From contig CAJJDP010000158.1 of NCBI GenBank assembly GCA_905182995.1, forward strand, positions 124,001-188,000: a stretch of 64,000 nucleotides of DNA, written 5' to 3'. The stretch's first letter is position 1. Each line of letters starts with the position of its first letter. Shown here one piece after another: positions 12,649-24,879 of this stretch. The position numbers and the translations under genes were made by a program. The notes below the pieces were generated by a model. That model had not been told where the DNA came from and did not search any database. It saw nothing but the letters and a program-made list of their open reading frames with translations. The DNA comes from Paramecium octaurelia (lineage: Eukaryota; Ciliophora; Oligohymenophorea; Peniculida; Parameciidae).

Positions 12649-12791
12649 TTTTAATAAAATATTATAAAAACGGATTTCATTGTATTTAATTCACATATCA
12701 CCTCAAATTCATAAATATTTCTATATATTTCTAAACTAATTTTAAGAATTATAGGACAGAAGACTCAAATCTTTCAAAATATTTAAATGAA

Positions 12792-13689
12792 TCAAAATTA
12801 ATCATCATTCTACTAGGGTATATTTAATTCTGCTTTCATCTTGGCCACACTTTCTTGAAGTTTCTTCAATTTATCATCCTATTTTTAAAGTTTTCCCTAT
12901 TTCTCGTTTTCCAATGACGCAATCTATTAATTAACAATGTGAATTTTGTGTTTATTTTCCAACCATTTCTAATAGTTCTCCTAATGTTACACAGTCCTTC
13001 TTGCGAACAATTTTTCAAATGTCTCCTATATATCCTTCTGGATTGCTTTTAATTTGGTGTCAAACCCTTTTTTATCCTACAAAATGTATGATTCAAAGTC
13101 AATACCTCCAACACCAATAATTCTTATTCTTTTTCTCTGATTTAATCGAAAACATCAGAGTCATAAAACACTTTTTTAAACTCCGGCAAGGGTTGAGTTT
13201 TGAATTGATTCAGTTGTAATAAGAGATTATTCAAGTCCACAGCTTGCTCTATAAATTATTGCTCTATTTGGAGTTTCTCTTAGCTAGCTTCTTAAAGTTT
13301 ATTCATTTCTTTTTGTAATTCCTAAATGATTAATTGTGTATGATATTACCTCCTGCTTTTTCCTTCTCTATTCTTCAAGTCGCTTCTATTTCAATTCTTC
13401 CACTTTCTTAGCTTTCTCATATTCTTGGACTTTAATTTAGTTTATTTGAGCCTCCATCTAAATTATTACTTTAGTAAAATCAATCTAGTGATAATAAATC
13501 AATGCTTACTATTGCCAGGATGTCACTTGTATTTGAGACCTAAATCGTATCGCCCTCTTCATCTTAATATGACAAATCAATATTTCTTAGAAAGGGATAC
13601 TTTTTTTCGATCTCTTGTAACAAATCATCGTATGATTGTACACCATAATAGGTGGTTAATTCATTTTAGTATCTGACTTGGATGTCCAT
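12792..13689 (-). CDS. PB1-domain coiled-coil protein
   Basis: 271 aa with three introns: 13485-13509 (25 nt), 13322-13349 (28 nt) and 13077-13105 (29 nt), all phase 0. The first 75 residues (MDIQVRYQNELTTY...FLRNIDLSYQDEEGDTIQVS) have the shape of a PB1 domain: a basic strand at the start and an acidic OPCA-like loop, DEEGD. The rest is a long Lys/Glu/Gln-rich coiled coil. PB1 domains mediate head-to-tail hetero-oligomerisation in signalling scaffolds. The partner is not visible here. A scaffold role is inferred from the fold only. Confidence 0.85.
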
Positions 13690-13834
13690 GTAAATGTTTA
13701 AATTATTGGTTGTTCTAAAAGAATATTTTTTAATTTAAATACTAATCTGGGATGTTATAGAATAAAGTCAACAAATAAATTTAAATAGTAACATACATGA
13801 ATTAATCAATCTAAGCAATTGAAATAACCAGAAT

Positions 13835-14937
13835 TCAATAGGATCTATTCATTGGTTTGAACTGGTTACGGATTTCTGGCAATTCCTGAATGCACTCGTA
13901 CTTAAAGATCTGAAAAGGCTATCCATCTTTATGCCTAAATTTTGAATATGTCCATATAATCTTCATTCAAATCCTTGTTTAGGATTATCATACAAATCTA
14001 TTTTAATTCCTAGCACAATTGAATTAGTTCTAAAACCATAACGGTAAAGCCTTAAGTATAATTGAATTTTCAATACCCTTCTCCCTATAAATCTCCTTTT
14101 GAATGTTGAACAAATATCTATCCATAATACTTTTGTATCCTAAACATTTCAAGTAAATTGATAAGTATGTAAAATACACCCCTAACCTATCTTGGCCAAA
14201 ATTCCCAATAGATACTAACAATTTGAACATAGTGCTGCATAAGTTTTGTCTGTTGATCAACTCTTACTCCTAATTCAGTTACTGCATCTTTTCAAAGTGA
14301 ATTAAATTGGCCATAATGATAAAGTATGTACTAAATCTAATGAAAAATTGAGAACTAAATTCTTCGACGTCAAAGTTTTTCTTCGAGGAAAGTTTAGGCA
14401 ATAACTGTTATGAATCATTTTTTATATGTTTTAGGAAAGCGTATGATGTTTTCATCTTTTGCAAAACCACGTCTACATCTTTGGGATTAGGACATTTGTT
14501 CTCAACAATTGATTATCTAATATTTTTGATTTGCTGCAAGCCATCAAATAACTAGCCACAACAGTATGTGTAGATTAGCATTACATAATCTATTTCAAAG
14601 GCTTCTTGCCCATCTTGAGATATGGAATTGAAGATTTACCTTAGGGTGATTTCAATTAACAGTTGCTTACAATTGGTTCATAGGTGAACGAGGGATGGAA
14701 TAGGGACTATTTGTTTAGGATGGGTTTCTAAATATTTTTGTGGATTAGTACTAAATTGTTAAGGAATAATTGTAGATATTGTGGAATGACTTAAAAATCT
14801 CCCAAGATGATTTTGTTTCTCAATTCATCGGCATCTTGTAGGACTTGGAGTTCTATTGGATACAATGCTAAGTTGATGGATTTGAGTTCAAAGAAACTTC
14901 TTTTTGTTGTAGTGGTTGTTTTAAAAAAGCAATACAT
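13835..14937 (-). CDS. Uncharacterised helical protein, BRO1-like spacing
   Basis: 347 aa with two introns: 14614-14639 (26 nt) and 13961-13993 (33 nt). The total is an exact multiple of three. The 33-nt acceptor was chosen over a 20-nt alternative because the downstream frame FRHKDGQPFQIFKYECIQEL is clearly protein-like. The protein is nearly all alpha-helical, with a Tyr-rich middle (IDYVMLIYTYCCGQLFDGLQ) and a segment at about 180-260 whose pattern of small residues and Tyr/Lys recalls a BRO1 domain (ESCRT-associated proteins). I would not assign it on this basis. It starts 45 nt below the next gene on the strand. Confidence 0.8.
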
Positions 14938-14982
14938 TTTTATTTAATTAACTATACTGTTCTAAGTATATGAGTATATAAA

Positions 14983-16061
14983 TCATTAAGGGGAATCAAA
15001 TTTTAAGGGTTCCTTGACCGAACTTTTAACGATGTCTTCAAAAATCAGTTATCTTAGTTTCTGGATGCTTTTGTACTTCATTCTGTTTAAGGACTTTAAT
15101 GGGCTGATTTATTAATTGATGGTGGGTATTGGTATGATTAATTTTTGTTGTTGATTGGATTTGATGTTGTAATTATTATTCATTTTGAAGATGTACCTGC
15201 TGGATGTGGAGGAGGAACTGATGGGAGTGAGTTTATTGATTTCTTCGGACACAGCGATGTCATTAGAGAAATTAGGGGATTGAGTGGCTATTTGAAGGTT
15301 GCTGCGATTGTTTTGAAATTTGGGTTTGATGAGTTTGAATTCCTTTGATTCTAGTTGGCTGTTGAAGTCTGCTTCTTCTGGATTCAGAAAGTAGGATTGG
15401 GCTATTGGGATTTGAGTGGAGATGTGGCATTTGTTTTCTTTGAATGACTCAATTTCATGGATCATGGCTTTGAGATCTAGTTTCCTGTATTGTTCATCGA
15501 TGTGGATTTGGATTCTCTTGTTTTTGGATTAATAAAACTTGAGTTCAAATTGTTTGAGTTTCTCTTCGATTTGTTTTTTGGAGCAGTTTTGAGAGTGGTA
15601 ATAGGATTCAAATTAGAAGAGAAGGATGTTCTCCAATTCCTTGTTCATACTCTCAATTTACTCAAAATTTGAATAGCAAAATCTATTTTATAATAATATA
15701 TAAAATTATACTGCTTAGCCATTTAAATACATTAGAGAGCTTTTCTGAAATTGGTCTCTTTGAGCTTATTGAAAAAGTAATGATAGAATTAGGGTTCTTT
15801 AATGCCTATGTTATGATTGATCATATGTTCGAAAGTGATTCCATACTCACGAGACAATTCCGCCTATTTGAGATGAGAACCAAAATACATATTCAATGAA
15901 GAGGTCCACTATTTCTTGATGCTCCTTCAATTCCATATACGGATTAAATAGGAAGACCCTCAACTTTTCCTTGTAAGTATCCTAAGAACAAATTTTTCTT
16001 AGATCTTCGAAATAACTAAACTATTTGAGGATGGTTACCTGAAATCAAAAAATGCCTCCAT
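14983..16061 (-). CDS. Uncharacterised 333-aa protein
   Basis: Four exons. Introns are 16016-16038 (23 nt), 15864-15888 (25 nt) and 15683-15711 (29 nt), and the total is an exact multiple of three. Without the last intron the locus would wrongly look like two genes overlapping by an ATGA. The N-terminal 140 residues are helical (FEDLRKICSQDTYKEKLRVF, then KEHQEIVDLFIEY). The C-terminal half is Ser/Asn/Gln-rich and probably disordered. No domain recognised. Confidence 0.82.
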
Positions 16062-16225
16062 TTGATGTTAATTTTAAATACAATATAAAGTGATAATGAT
16101 TAATTAATTTACAAATCCCAGTTTTCCTAATTTTTACGTAATATTTCTTCATTAGACTAAAACGGACTCACAACTCAATCATTTGATGAACAATAAGAGA
16201 TTTCCATAACCCCAAGTCTCAAAGG

Positions 16226-16614
16226 TCAATTGTCTGTGTAAATCTGAATGGCTGGAGTGTAATTGAGTTATCTCAATAGAATCAAAAGGATCAAATTTTG
16301 GAATATATCAATTGCCTTTTTTTAATTAGTAATACAGACATTGGTGAAATAAACAAGAATTCCCAATAAATACTTGGTTTCATCTGACATTCTCACTGCA
16401 ATAACAACATAGATGATATCCAGTTTGCACTAATTTTTTTATTTCTCATTCGTAACTATAGAGTGTTGTTATTCAGAAGATGCTTAATCATTTGAAATAA
16501 TTGAAGACTGCCAAAGTTATGTTATTTAGGATACTATAAATTTTAACTTGATTTACAGGTAAAACTATGTGAGTGGGAGTATTTGAGTATTAATATATAT
16601 TAAATATTTTGCAT
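16226..16614 (-). CDS. Small uncharacterised protein, 3' end unclear
   Basis: Starts with ATG at 16614. A 23-nt intron (16534-16556) joins MQNIQYILILKYSHSHSFT to a well-formed frame that includes KLDIIYVVIAVRMSDETKYL. After about residue 75 the call becomes uncertain. The continuing frame ends in a Leu/Ile-rich tail at TGA 16226, whereas the adjacent frame is much more protein-like down to TGA at 16179-16181 (includes DLHRQLTFETWGYGNLLLF). Only a 68-nt intron, unusually long for this genome, would join them. A recent frameshift or a sequence error in the 7-A run is also possible. Confidence 0.5.
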
Positions 16615-16661
16615 ATTCTAGAATGTGAGTAAGCCCATGGTAATACTAATCCTAATAATAA

Positions 16662-17713
16662 TCAATAAAAAGAATCTGAACAACAAATAGCAGCCTTAGT
16701 TTTCTGGGGGTCTAGATAATTTTTAGCCAGTTCCTAATCTATTTCATCGACTCTGGACCAGAAATCTTTGGTTAATCGTAGCCAACCATTTTGACGAGCA
16801 TGCATATATATTCCAGATGTGAGTTCGGAGAGAGAACATAAGTGCCAACCTTATTTGCAACTACTCAAACTCTGATGATAATTGCATCCATCGCAGCCCA
16901 AATAGAAGAGTCTGTTGTTGACTTACCCAGGGAAATTGACTAATTTGCTTATTTCCAATTCTATGTATATGTAAAATATATACATAAGAATGGTATGTTG
17001 TAGAAGGTTAGGTCGTCTAAATATAACAGAGGACCGTTGAACCAGGGATCTCCTCCCACATAGAAGGGCCCATCATTCTTTAAGGGTCTGGCTTTCAGAG
17101 ACAATACATTATCATGAATGCCGTTTATGTATAAATCAATGCTTAACCCTTGCAAAACGATTGCCAAATGGTTCCATTTCCTGCCAGTGACACTCCCCTT
17201 ACTGCGAAGGTTCTCCTTGTCATAGGATGTACTAACTATCACTTCGATTTGTCCTCCTCCAACATTGGCCTCATCATGAAATGGCCACAACAAAATAGTC
17301 GGAGTGTATTCAGTAGATTTCGAGGCCTTACGCAAAATGGTCGTAAATGACTGCTGGGAGGACAAGGGATATACCCACATGGAAATGGTGACTATCTCGT
17401 GATATTGTTCATGATGAGGGATGGTGGAATATTGCTCTCCACTATAATATGCTGAATTGCCAACGGCTCCTCTGCCAGGACCAAGTTCGCATGGTTGAGA
17501 CATGTGATTTAGCAATTGACTGTCATCCATTTGATTTTTGTCGAATCTCCATAGACCTATGATTGAATCCAAGGGAGCGAAGGTCATGTCTGCGATTTGG
17601 TTATTCACGCATAAATGACCCTCTAATTTATAACAAAGTTCTGGTTCTTGAGAATGAATTCCTAAAACAAGAATGAAAATTAAATTTAACATATTATAAA
17701 ATTTGAATTTCAT
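16662..17713 (-). CDS. Secreted LamG/concanavalin-like domain protein
   Basis: 342 aa with one 23-nt intron (16961-16983). A signal peptide (NMLNLIFILVLGIHSQ) is followed by a jelly-roll LamG-like domain at about 45-245. Typical strands are seen in IIGLWRFDKNQMDD, VTISMWVYPLSS, WNHLAIVLQGLSIDLYINGI and GPFYVGGDPWFNG. A C-terminal Cys-rich segment (about 255-342) contains YLGCDGCNYHQSLSSC and HLCSLSELTSG. Such proteins are extracellular and often bind carbohydrate. The ATG at 17713 overlaps the ATG of the divergent gene; a second Met at residue 8 (17692) is a plausible alternative start and leaves a still complete signal peptide. Confidence 0.87.
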
Positions 17714-19739
17714 GAATAGGTCTCAATCCCCTATTAACGACAGTCGCAGTAGTCATAGCGCATCTAAAAGATATGTTTCACCAAATGAAAGACAGAACAC
17801 CCAGGAGAATGAACAAGTAACCACATTTTAATTACAATTCAGAATCATCGAAAATTGCCACCCACTCATCAGGTCAAATCTAAAATCATCTCTGCTGATC
17901 AATCTGATCTAGGCAGCATTTTGGGTGAAGTCAACATCAACAATACCAGCAAAATGTCCAACATGACCTAATTTGCTAATTTCATGTATGTGCCATGTCC
18001 AACTCATCCAGAATTTTTCATAACCAATCTATGTCAGGATCAAGTATGTGTTATTTCATTATCATCTCCAGAATTGCATTGAGCCTCTTTGTCCAGAATG
18101 CATCAATGAGCATCTTGAAATGCACTAATCGAAAGGCAGAGTGCCTAAATTGGAAAACATCCAAAGAGTCCGAAAAGATAACACTTATAAGATAGATGAA
18201 CTCTCCAAATCATTGTAATTTAAATTGCAAGACTCCAAGAAGTACTTCTCAGAACAACCAACGATTCTGTATAATAATAATCTTGAGCAATTGAGACAAA
18301 TACATGAATAGATCTCAAACATTATCGATGATTATTTTGAAACATTGTACAAAGATTTAAAGGAATAAAATTAAGATGAATACATGAAATAATTAAATCA
18401 AATAGAACAAGATATTGTGCAATAGCAACATAAACTTACTAAATTATAAGAAGATTTACACAATGATAATTATGTCAGGGCTGTAATTCAAATATGTGAT
18501 GGAAAACAAGAACTATTCTCTGATAAGAGTCTTGTCTCTTTAGAGAAATTAATTCAAAATTATCAGTAATCTTAAATTAAAATTATATTTGATAAAAATA
18601 ATATTGAACTGTTTTAAACCTACTGTAAAAAAATGTGTTATTTTGTCAAAAATACATAACAACCCAATACTTCAAGCAACCCCAATAAAAGTCTCAAATT
18701 TGAAGAGAAATCAAATCAATCAACAATGAAAATAACTCAGATCTCTGAAATACCACCTCCACTTGTCAATCCAATCACATTGATTTCAGAAAGTCTCTCA
18801 AATGAGGAAGCCAAATATCAGATTAACCATCTAAATCACTTTGAAGATGGCAAACCCCAAGTGCTAGTTAGATTAGAAGAAGGTGGTTATGCAGCATATA
18901 TATATGACATCTAATCCCAACAATATCGAATTGAAACAATCAACAGCACAATCAAGGTTCCCTTGTATCATAGGTTATATACCACTACTACTGGTAAGCA
19001 TTTGGTGATTGGGGGAGTGGATAGAGACAAGTCAAGATTCAAAGCATTCGCATCTGTTTATGAATTTAATCACACTAATTTGTAACTGACTCAGCATTCA
19101 GAAATGGTGTTGCCAAGATCAATGACATCAGTTTGTTAGGTGGGCAATTTCCTATTTGTGGTTGGTGGATCCTCGACCAATGATGAGAATACATCGATGG
19201 CCAAAGCAGAGAAATTGGACTTAAATACTAAGAGATGGCAAACAATTGAGGATCCATACTTTAAATGTAGTGGTTGTGCGTTGGTTGCAATAGATCACAA
19301 TACTTTGTTCAAGATAGGAGGCAAGTGCGATATCTTTACTCCTTGCAATTCGATCGAATCCTATGACATTCAGAAGAACTCTTGGGTATGATGTGTTAAT
19401 GATTGATTACTTAGACGAAGATAGAGTTCAAGTTCCTGTCCAATGGATATTTGAGGTTGCCATTTAATAGTTGTGCCATAAAGACTTCATATGATCAGAT
19501 TCTGATTCTGGGTGGGTCAGTGCACGACGTCAAGAGCAATGAAACTTAGGTATGGGATTTGCATTAATAATGAGATTTTCAATTTGAAGACGAAGACTCT
19601 TTAGAAGTCGAAGGAATTACCGAATTCGATTGAGTTCAACACTCAAAGTGCCATTGTACAATCCAATAATGTTTATTTACTAACAGAGAATGAACAACCT
19701 TTGTTATTTGGTAATTAAAATGGATTTAAATATTAATGA
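17712..19739 (+). CDS. B-box zinc finger / Kelch repeat protein
   Basis: 639 aa, five exons. Introns are 17817-17842 (26 nt), 18044-18071 (28 nt), 19386-19414 (29 nt) and 19550-19574 (25 nt). A Ser-rich head is followed by a B-box-like zinc site at about 80-120 (CPTHPEFF, then CIEPLCPECINEHLEMH), a long Gln/Lys-rich coiled coil to about 330, a linker, and a Kelch-type beta-propeller at about 400-630 with GKHLVIGGVDRDKS, NFLFVVGGSSTND, LFKIGGKCD and ILILGGSVHD as the glycine-pair strands. The RBCC-plus-propeller layout is that of an adaptor or ubiquitin-ligase-like protein, but no RING is visible. Confidence 0.9.
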
Positions 19740-19748
19740 TATAAAATT

Positions 19749-20444
19749 ATGTATAATTTTGATTTGCATCTTTATGTAAATAATGAATAAGCACCTCAAT
19801 CGAGGAGAGCATTTTAGGCAAATAAGAAAGTGAAGAGCATTTCAATTCAAAGAAATTTAAATTAAATCAGTTCTGACATTAGATGCATAACTGATGAATC
19901 TCCATCTAATTTACATCCAATGCCCGTTTTGGGTGGGAGTGTGACTGAGCGCCAAATCAATTCTCTGCGATATCGTCCTTCTGTGGTGCACAGACAGATG
20001 TACTCAGACCATTAATTAGAATAAGGGTAGTAAAGAAAGATGGTAAGACAAAAGCTACCATCAATTATTTAAGGTTATTCTGTGCATGAACTGTCTCAGA
20101 ATAGAATGTCAGTAGAACCTAGAATGAGTCCTCCCAAGTATGCGGAAAATAAAAAAAGTATAACCGAAGTTGAATCCAAACAAAGCTAGAATATAAATGA
20201 TCTATTGAGTATCAAAAAGCTGAATGACTTATTGGGTCATAGGAAAATACGTCCTGAACAAGTGAGATAGGATTTTCCTTCGGTTCCAGAAATTCAGGAC
20301 TTCTCCAAACAAATGCTAAAAATTTATAAGAAAAACAACATCAATCCTTTGAAATTGAGATCGCCTCTGCCCATGCAGACACAAAATAGGAACAGTCAAT
20401 AAATTGACTTATTAATTAATTTACTGAAAAAAAGAAATTAATGA
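19749..20444 (+). CDS. Uncharacterised basic protein, 231 aa
   Basis: Intronless frame starting 9 nt after the TGA of the Kelch gene and ending at TGA 20442-20444. It is rich in Ser, Gln, Lys and Arg, with several SPP/SPL sites and short hydrophobic patches (NDLLSIKKLNDLL), so it is probably largely disordered. The extreme proximity to the upstream gene is noted separately. A later Met would move the start but lose a good N-terminal frame. No domain recognised. Confidence 0.7.
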
Positions 20445-20559
20445 TTCAGACCTTCAGTTTATGGTGATAACAATTATTGGTTTTTTAATAATTATATTTA
20501 TTCGCTCTTTTACTTCATTCCAAATAGTGCAATATATATATGCTATAATTAAAATAGTA

Positions 20560-21949
20560 ATGAATGCTCCACTCCCAGAGAAAATGATGCAGAAATTCGT
20601 ATATCCCTTATATATTAAACACTCTAGAATCAGTAGATGGATGTGTATTTGAAACACGAGGAGTTGCAAGCAAAGCAGAGAAAAATCAATGAGTAGAAAT
20701 TGCAGAACATTTTCGATCGCAATCTCTAAATAGAAGCCAAGGATCGAAAAATGAAGGAATAAGTACTCTTCCTACTGTAAATCAGATCCTCTCCTCACGA
20801 TACTAGAATGAGTAACTGAAGATTTCGTAGGAGAAAATGAAATAACTGCAAGAACTAGAGAAGCAGAAAAAGGAGAGGAAGGCAGCCTAATCTGAACTAT
20901 GGCAAATGGATTAGAAACAACACGAGAAGGAAATCAAACAAAGGATACTCGAAATATAGACCAAGCTCAAATTTGAGGAGTTTAAAAAGAAGACCGATGA
21001 CTTGATGAATCAACTGGATTATAATCTAAGAAGAGTCAACGTTCTTTACATTGAGAAATAGGAACAGAAGTAGAAATATCTGAATGATTATATGAGCTAA
21101 AAATAGTTGACTTTAAATTCATCAATGCACATCAATGAGTCTCATAATCAAAATGTCTATTCCAACTACTAAATGCAGATGAAGAGGATTCAAGAAGTAA
21201 TACATGATATATTTAGATTTGTGAACAAAAGTTGAAGGATTACGAAATCAAGCTTAATAGGATTTATAAGCAGAAATATGAAAAGATGGATTAGATCTAC
21301 CAGAAGGCTCAACAATCTTAGGAACATTTGGAATAGATCAAGGAAAGGCAGAATCAGATATTTTAGAAGAGAATAAAGAAGATAAAAGAGAAGATAGATT
21401 ATTTTTAAGATAAGATAAATATAATTGAGAAGAAGAGACTATCAAATTTATAACTCACTTATAATAAGGAACACCAGCATCATCAACAAATGAATTAAAT
21501 TAGAGCGAGATCTGAGAATTTATTTAGGAATAGGTCACTAAACTTGTTGAATAAACAGGTTTTGAAAGAATAAACTTTTTAATTGGTGCAAAGTCAGAAC
21601 TAATTGGATCTGGAGTAGAAACTCTCGAGATTGAATTAGAAATGGCTTATACAGCAATCGTAAGTGGTTAGGGCTGATAAACTTAAATTGTCCTATCTTC
21701 AACAATTGGAACTAAAAATAAGTCAGAGAGATTAAAGATTGTAGGATTAGATGTATGATTTTGAAGTGATTTAGCTAAAACAAATTAGAAATTTAAAGGA
21801 GAAGGTTGAAAGTTATTGAAGACATGGAAAAGTAGAAAAGGGATATGTTGTTGAAATTAGAATCTGATAAAGTACATCCATTAAACACTTCTGAGTTGAA
21901 GTATTTCAATAGTACTCCTAAGGAATAATCTAAATTATTTATAACCTGA
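20560..21949 (+). CDS. Coiled-coil protein, 431 aa
   Basis: Five exons. Introns are 20599-20627 (29 nt), 20763-20785 (23 nt), 21197-21216 (20 nt) and 21753-21774 (22 nt), and the total is an exact multiple of three. The start at 20560 was chosen because its first intron joins MNAPLPEKMMQKF in frame to the long coiled coil. Practically the whole protein is Lys/Glu/Gln-rich heptad sequence (for example KEIKQRILEIQTKLKFEEFK). This kind of protein is common in ciliate cytoskeleton, basal bodies and epiplasm. No specific family assigned. Confidence 0.85.
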
Positions 21950-21983
21950 TTAAAATGAATTGAGCATTAATTATATTTATATA

Positions 21984-23401
21984 ATGTATTTGACAGCAGA
22001 TTCAGCTTTATAGTTACTGTAAGAGAAAAGGAATAAATTCCAAGTAGAAATTCGCCGGAAACGAACTGAAAACACATTCTAATAGAAACGCGCAATTTTT
22101 GTGCAAAATAAGGTTTGGGTGTTGTGAGTGATTTCAAGGACCTTGAATTGCTAGCATAGTATGCACTGGAGTATTACAATCGGGGAGACCTGTAGGAATC
22201 TGAGAATTACTTGATAAGATTAAATGAATATGCTGACTCATAATATAGCGCCAATCTTAAATCCATTAACACCATCACTTTTCTAGGTGAAATTGCAACG
22301 AATTGCGATCCTCACTTATTAGGTCTAGTTCTCAGCATCTACTAAAAGATCTATCTACCAGAATGTTTAAATCCATATTTACTATCTCAAATTTAGAGAT
22401 TTGAAAATAGCGAGCTCGTTAAGTAATTTGTTGTGCTCTTACACAAAATTGTAAAAAACAACCCAATAAATCACTTGGTAGAATAATGTGACTTCGTCTC
22501 TTATTTGGTAGAAATCTCACTTCTATTAGATAATTTCGAAGAATGGTTCAAAATAGTTGAAGTGCTCGGAACATACATAAATTAACCATCCTATTACGTA
22601 CTATCAATCTAATTGCTTAGTTTAAGAAGTTGGTGGTGACATGCATTAAATTCATAGAACAAGACACAGATCTGGCCACATTTCAGATCATGTTAACAAT
22701 GATATCCTGTGAAAAAGACAACAAGAATTCTATCAATTACCTACTCGCGAATGCAGGATTCGTCGATCTGATCATGGATCGATTGGAGAGGAACATGATG
22801 CTCTCCATTTCCATCATTACCAAAATAGTGGAAGAGTCAGATGAGGGAACAATCCTATTCATTCAACATGGACTATTGAAGACTCTCAGCAACTTATACT
22901 TCGAGATGAGAGAGAATCAAACAGCCTTCATATACATAACAGCCAATATTTGTTTCCTTAAAAATGATTATGTCATAACTGAAGTAGTTACATCAGAAAT
23001 CTTCAATACCATTCTAGCATTGGATGAGTAGGAACTGGACAAAAATGATTTCATTTATATTAGTCAAATGCTAAAACAATTAATTAGAAAATACTCCAAC
23101 GAGTAACTGTATCATTACTTACTAACCAAAACCGACTACGTGTATATGTTAGGTCACATGATGAAACAATTCGAGTTGCCAGAAGTGATACATAATACGA
23201 TCTCTTGTGTATTGCATATGGCTAATTCGCAATCTGATGAGTTGACTAAATTGTTTAGATATGTAATATATTTATTAATAAAACAAATAGAAAATAAGTG
23301 GCAAACCAATTGAATCAGTGCTCACCAACATTCAATACTTATTTTAGGATATTAATATCATAGAAAAGGTTTATGATTTTTTGAATATTAAATATGATTG
23401 A
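21984..23401 (+). CDS. Divergent importin-alpha (karyopherin alpha)
   Basis: 446 aa with introns at 22113-22138 (26 nt), 22598-22620 (23 nt) and 23263-23290 (28 nt). The N-terminal importin-beta-binding segment is seen at about 10-45 (EKRNKFQVEIRRKRTENTFQQKR). The rest is helical ARM-repeat sequence. The usual Trp/Asn array that reads classical nuclear localisation signals is not obvious, and the protein is shorter than the second importin-alpha at 42903 (513 aa). It probably carries cargo to a nucleus; in a ciliate, specialisation for micro- or macronucleus is possible but is inference. Confidence 0.85.
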
Positions 23402-23448
23402 CTTATTATTTTTATTATTATTATTAGAATAAAATTATTTATAAATTA

Positions 23449-24613
23449 TCACATTATTCTGCAACAATTGTCTTCTTCTCGATCTTACTTCTCTTTACTG
23501 GATTTCTTCTTTTTCTTACTACTACTTGAAGTTTCAGGTTCACTATTCACATTAATGGTATTATTATCATTAAAATAAGGATTGTACTATTATATAGTCG
23601 GCTTATCATCAGCCAAGATATATTGTTGATAATTTTGGATTTCTGCTTTTTGAATTTGAGATTTCTACTATTGTTATTTTTCCTGATCCTTTTGTTTCTT
23701 TGATTCGATGTTCAAATGTAACTTTTCGATCTCCAACATAACCTTTTGGCACTCAATGTCATTGTATTGAATCTCTTGCTCGATTGAATGTAATTGATGC
23801 TTTTTCTTTTGAGAATCCGCTTTTTTTTCATTGAGTCGTTCATTCAGTTATTGCATTTCTTTTTTTATAGATTGAATGGTTGATTTCAACTTTAGATTTT
23901 CATCTTGGAAAACCTTGATTTCATTATCTAATTTTTAAGTCTTAAAGATAAGTTCATTCTGTATTTATTTGTATTCTCCCTAATTTTTAACACCCTGCTA
24001 TTAGATCTCTGAAATCTGATTCTGCAAGTTCCTGATATCCTACAGCAACTCTTTGGATTAGGAATCCAATAACAGAGCTTATTGGGCCAATTAATCTCTC
24101 TTCTGGAGGTAGGCAGTTTCAACACTGAGTCGAATGTATTTGTCCTCACAAATTTCACATAATCGCCTAAATTTTGTACTATTATTTGGATCCCTTCTTT
24201 TCTTTTTACTGTGTTCCTTGCATACCACATTCCCACAGAATTTACATTGCTTCATCTTGTGGATGAGTGTGCCACTCTTATGACAGATGCAACACTCATT
24301 TTTACCTGATTTGAGTTCCTTTAATTTCTCGCTGCTGAGAGTGGATTTAAAGATTGCTACATCAATATACCGAATAGTTACAATCATTTTGGTTGACAAG
24401 ATCCAGTTCATTGGATTTCCGAAGAAACTGGTTCTTTTCTCTATCCTTCTCCATCTGATCGATCGAAAAATTTGATGGAGCTTCAACTTCCTCAATAGAT
24501 TCCAACTAATTCGTCTATTTGTTGTTTTGAATGGAGTTATTGTATTTCTGGAAACTGTCCTGATATTAACCATAATCGACTTGCGTATTGGCTCTTTCTC
24601 GACTATCTCTCAT
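23449..24613 (-). CDS. FYVE-like zinc finger coiled-coil protein
   Basis: 379 aa with one 25-nt intron that restores the frame between a Gln/Asn-rich head and the zinc finger. The finger (about 95-155) shows CCICHKSGT, then CKFCGNVVCKEHSKK and CEICEDKY: four Cys pairs with basic residues after the third pair, as in FYVE or rabphilin-type fingers. The classical RRHHCR core is not intact, so PI3P binding is uncertain. The remainder (about 165-340) is a long coiled coil and the tail is Ser/Lys-rich. An endosomal or scaffold role is inferred. Confidence 0.85.
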
Positions 24614-24879
24614 ATAATAATAGTATATTTATATAATAATTTAGATTCTTTCTACAAAACATGTTTGATTAATGCATTATTTATTCTTGTGGAATGAAAT
24701 GACTAAAATAAATGATTATTGTGTGACAATACCAATTATCATTATTATGTCCACACAAATTAATCTATTTATTCACATCGTATGTAATTGGGATCACTTT
24801 GTATGAAATATGAAACCATTGGCGATTCCACCCTCACTTCTATGATGTATAAATTACTAATAATAAAATAAATATAAAA

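Noticed and set aside
15645-15648. Apparent ATGA overlap of two minus-strand genes, suggestive of bacterial-style coupling
   Set aside because: A 29-nt intron at 15683-15711 joins both parts into one gene.
15145-15899. Plus-strand frames opposite the gene at 14983-16061
   Set aside because: The minus-strand gene splices into an exact 333-aa frame; the plus frames have no continuation.
20461-20669. Two mirror frames of about 65-70 aa, Ile-rich, on opposite strands
   Set aside because: AT-rich upstream region of the coiled-coil gene at 20560; the true start exon lies inside and uses another frame.
24091-24573. Unspliced 160-aa basic frame over the zinc finger
   Set aside because: The N-terminal half is an out-of-frame reading; a 25-nt intron gives a better, longer protein with the same zinc finger.
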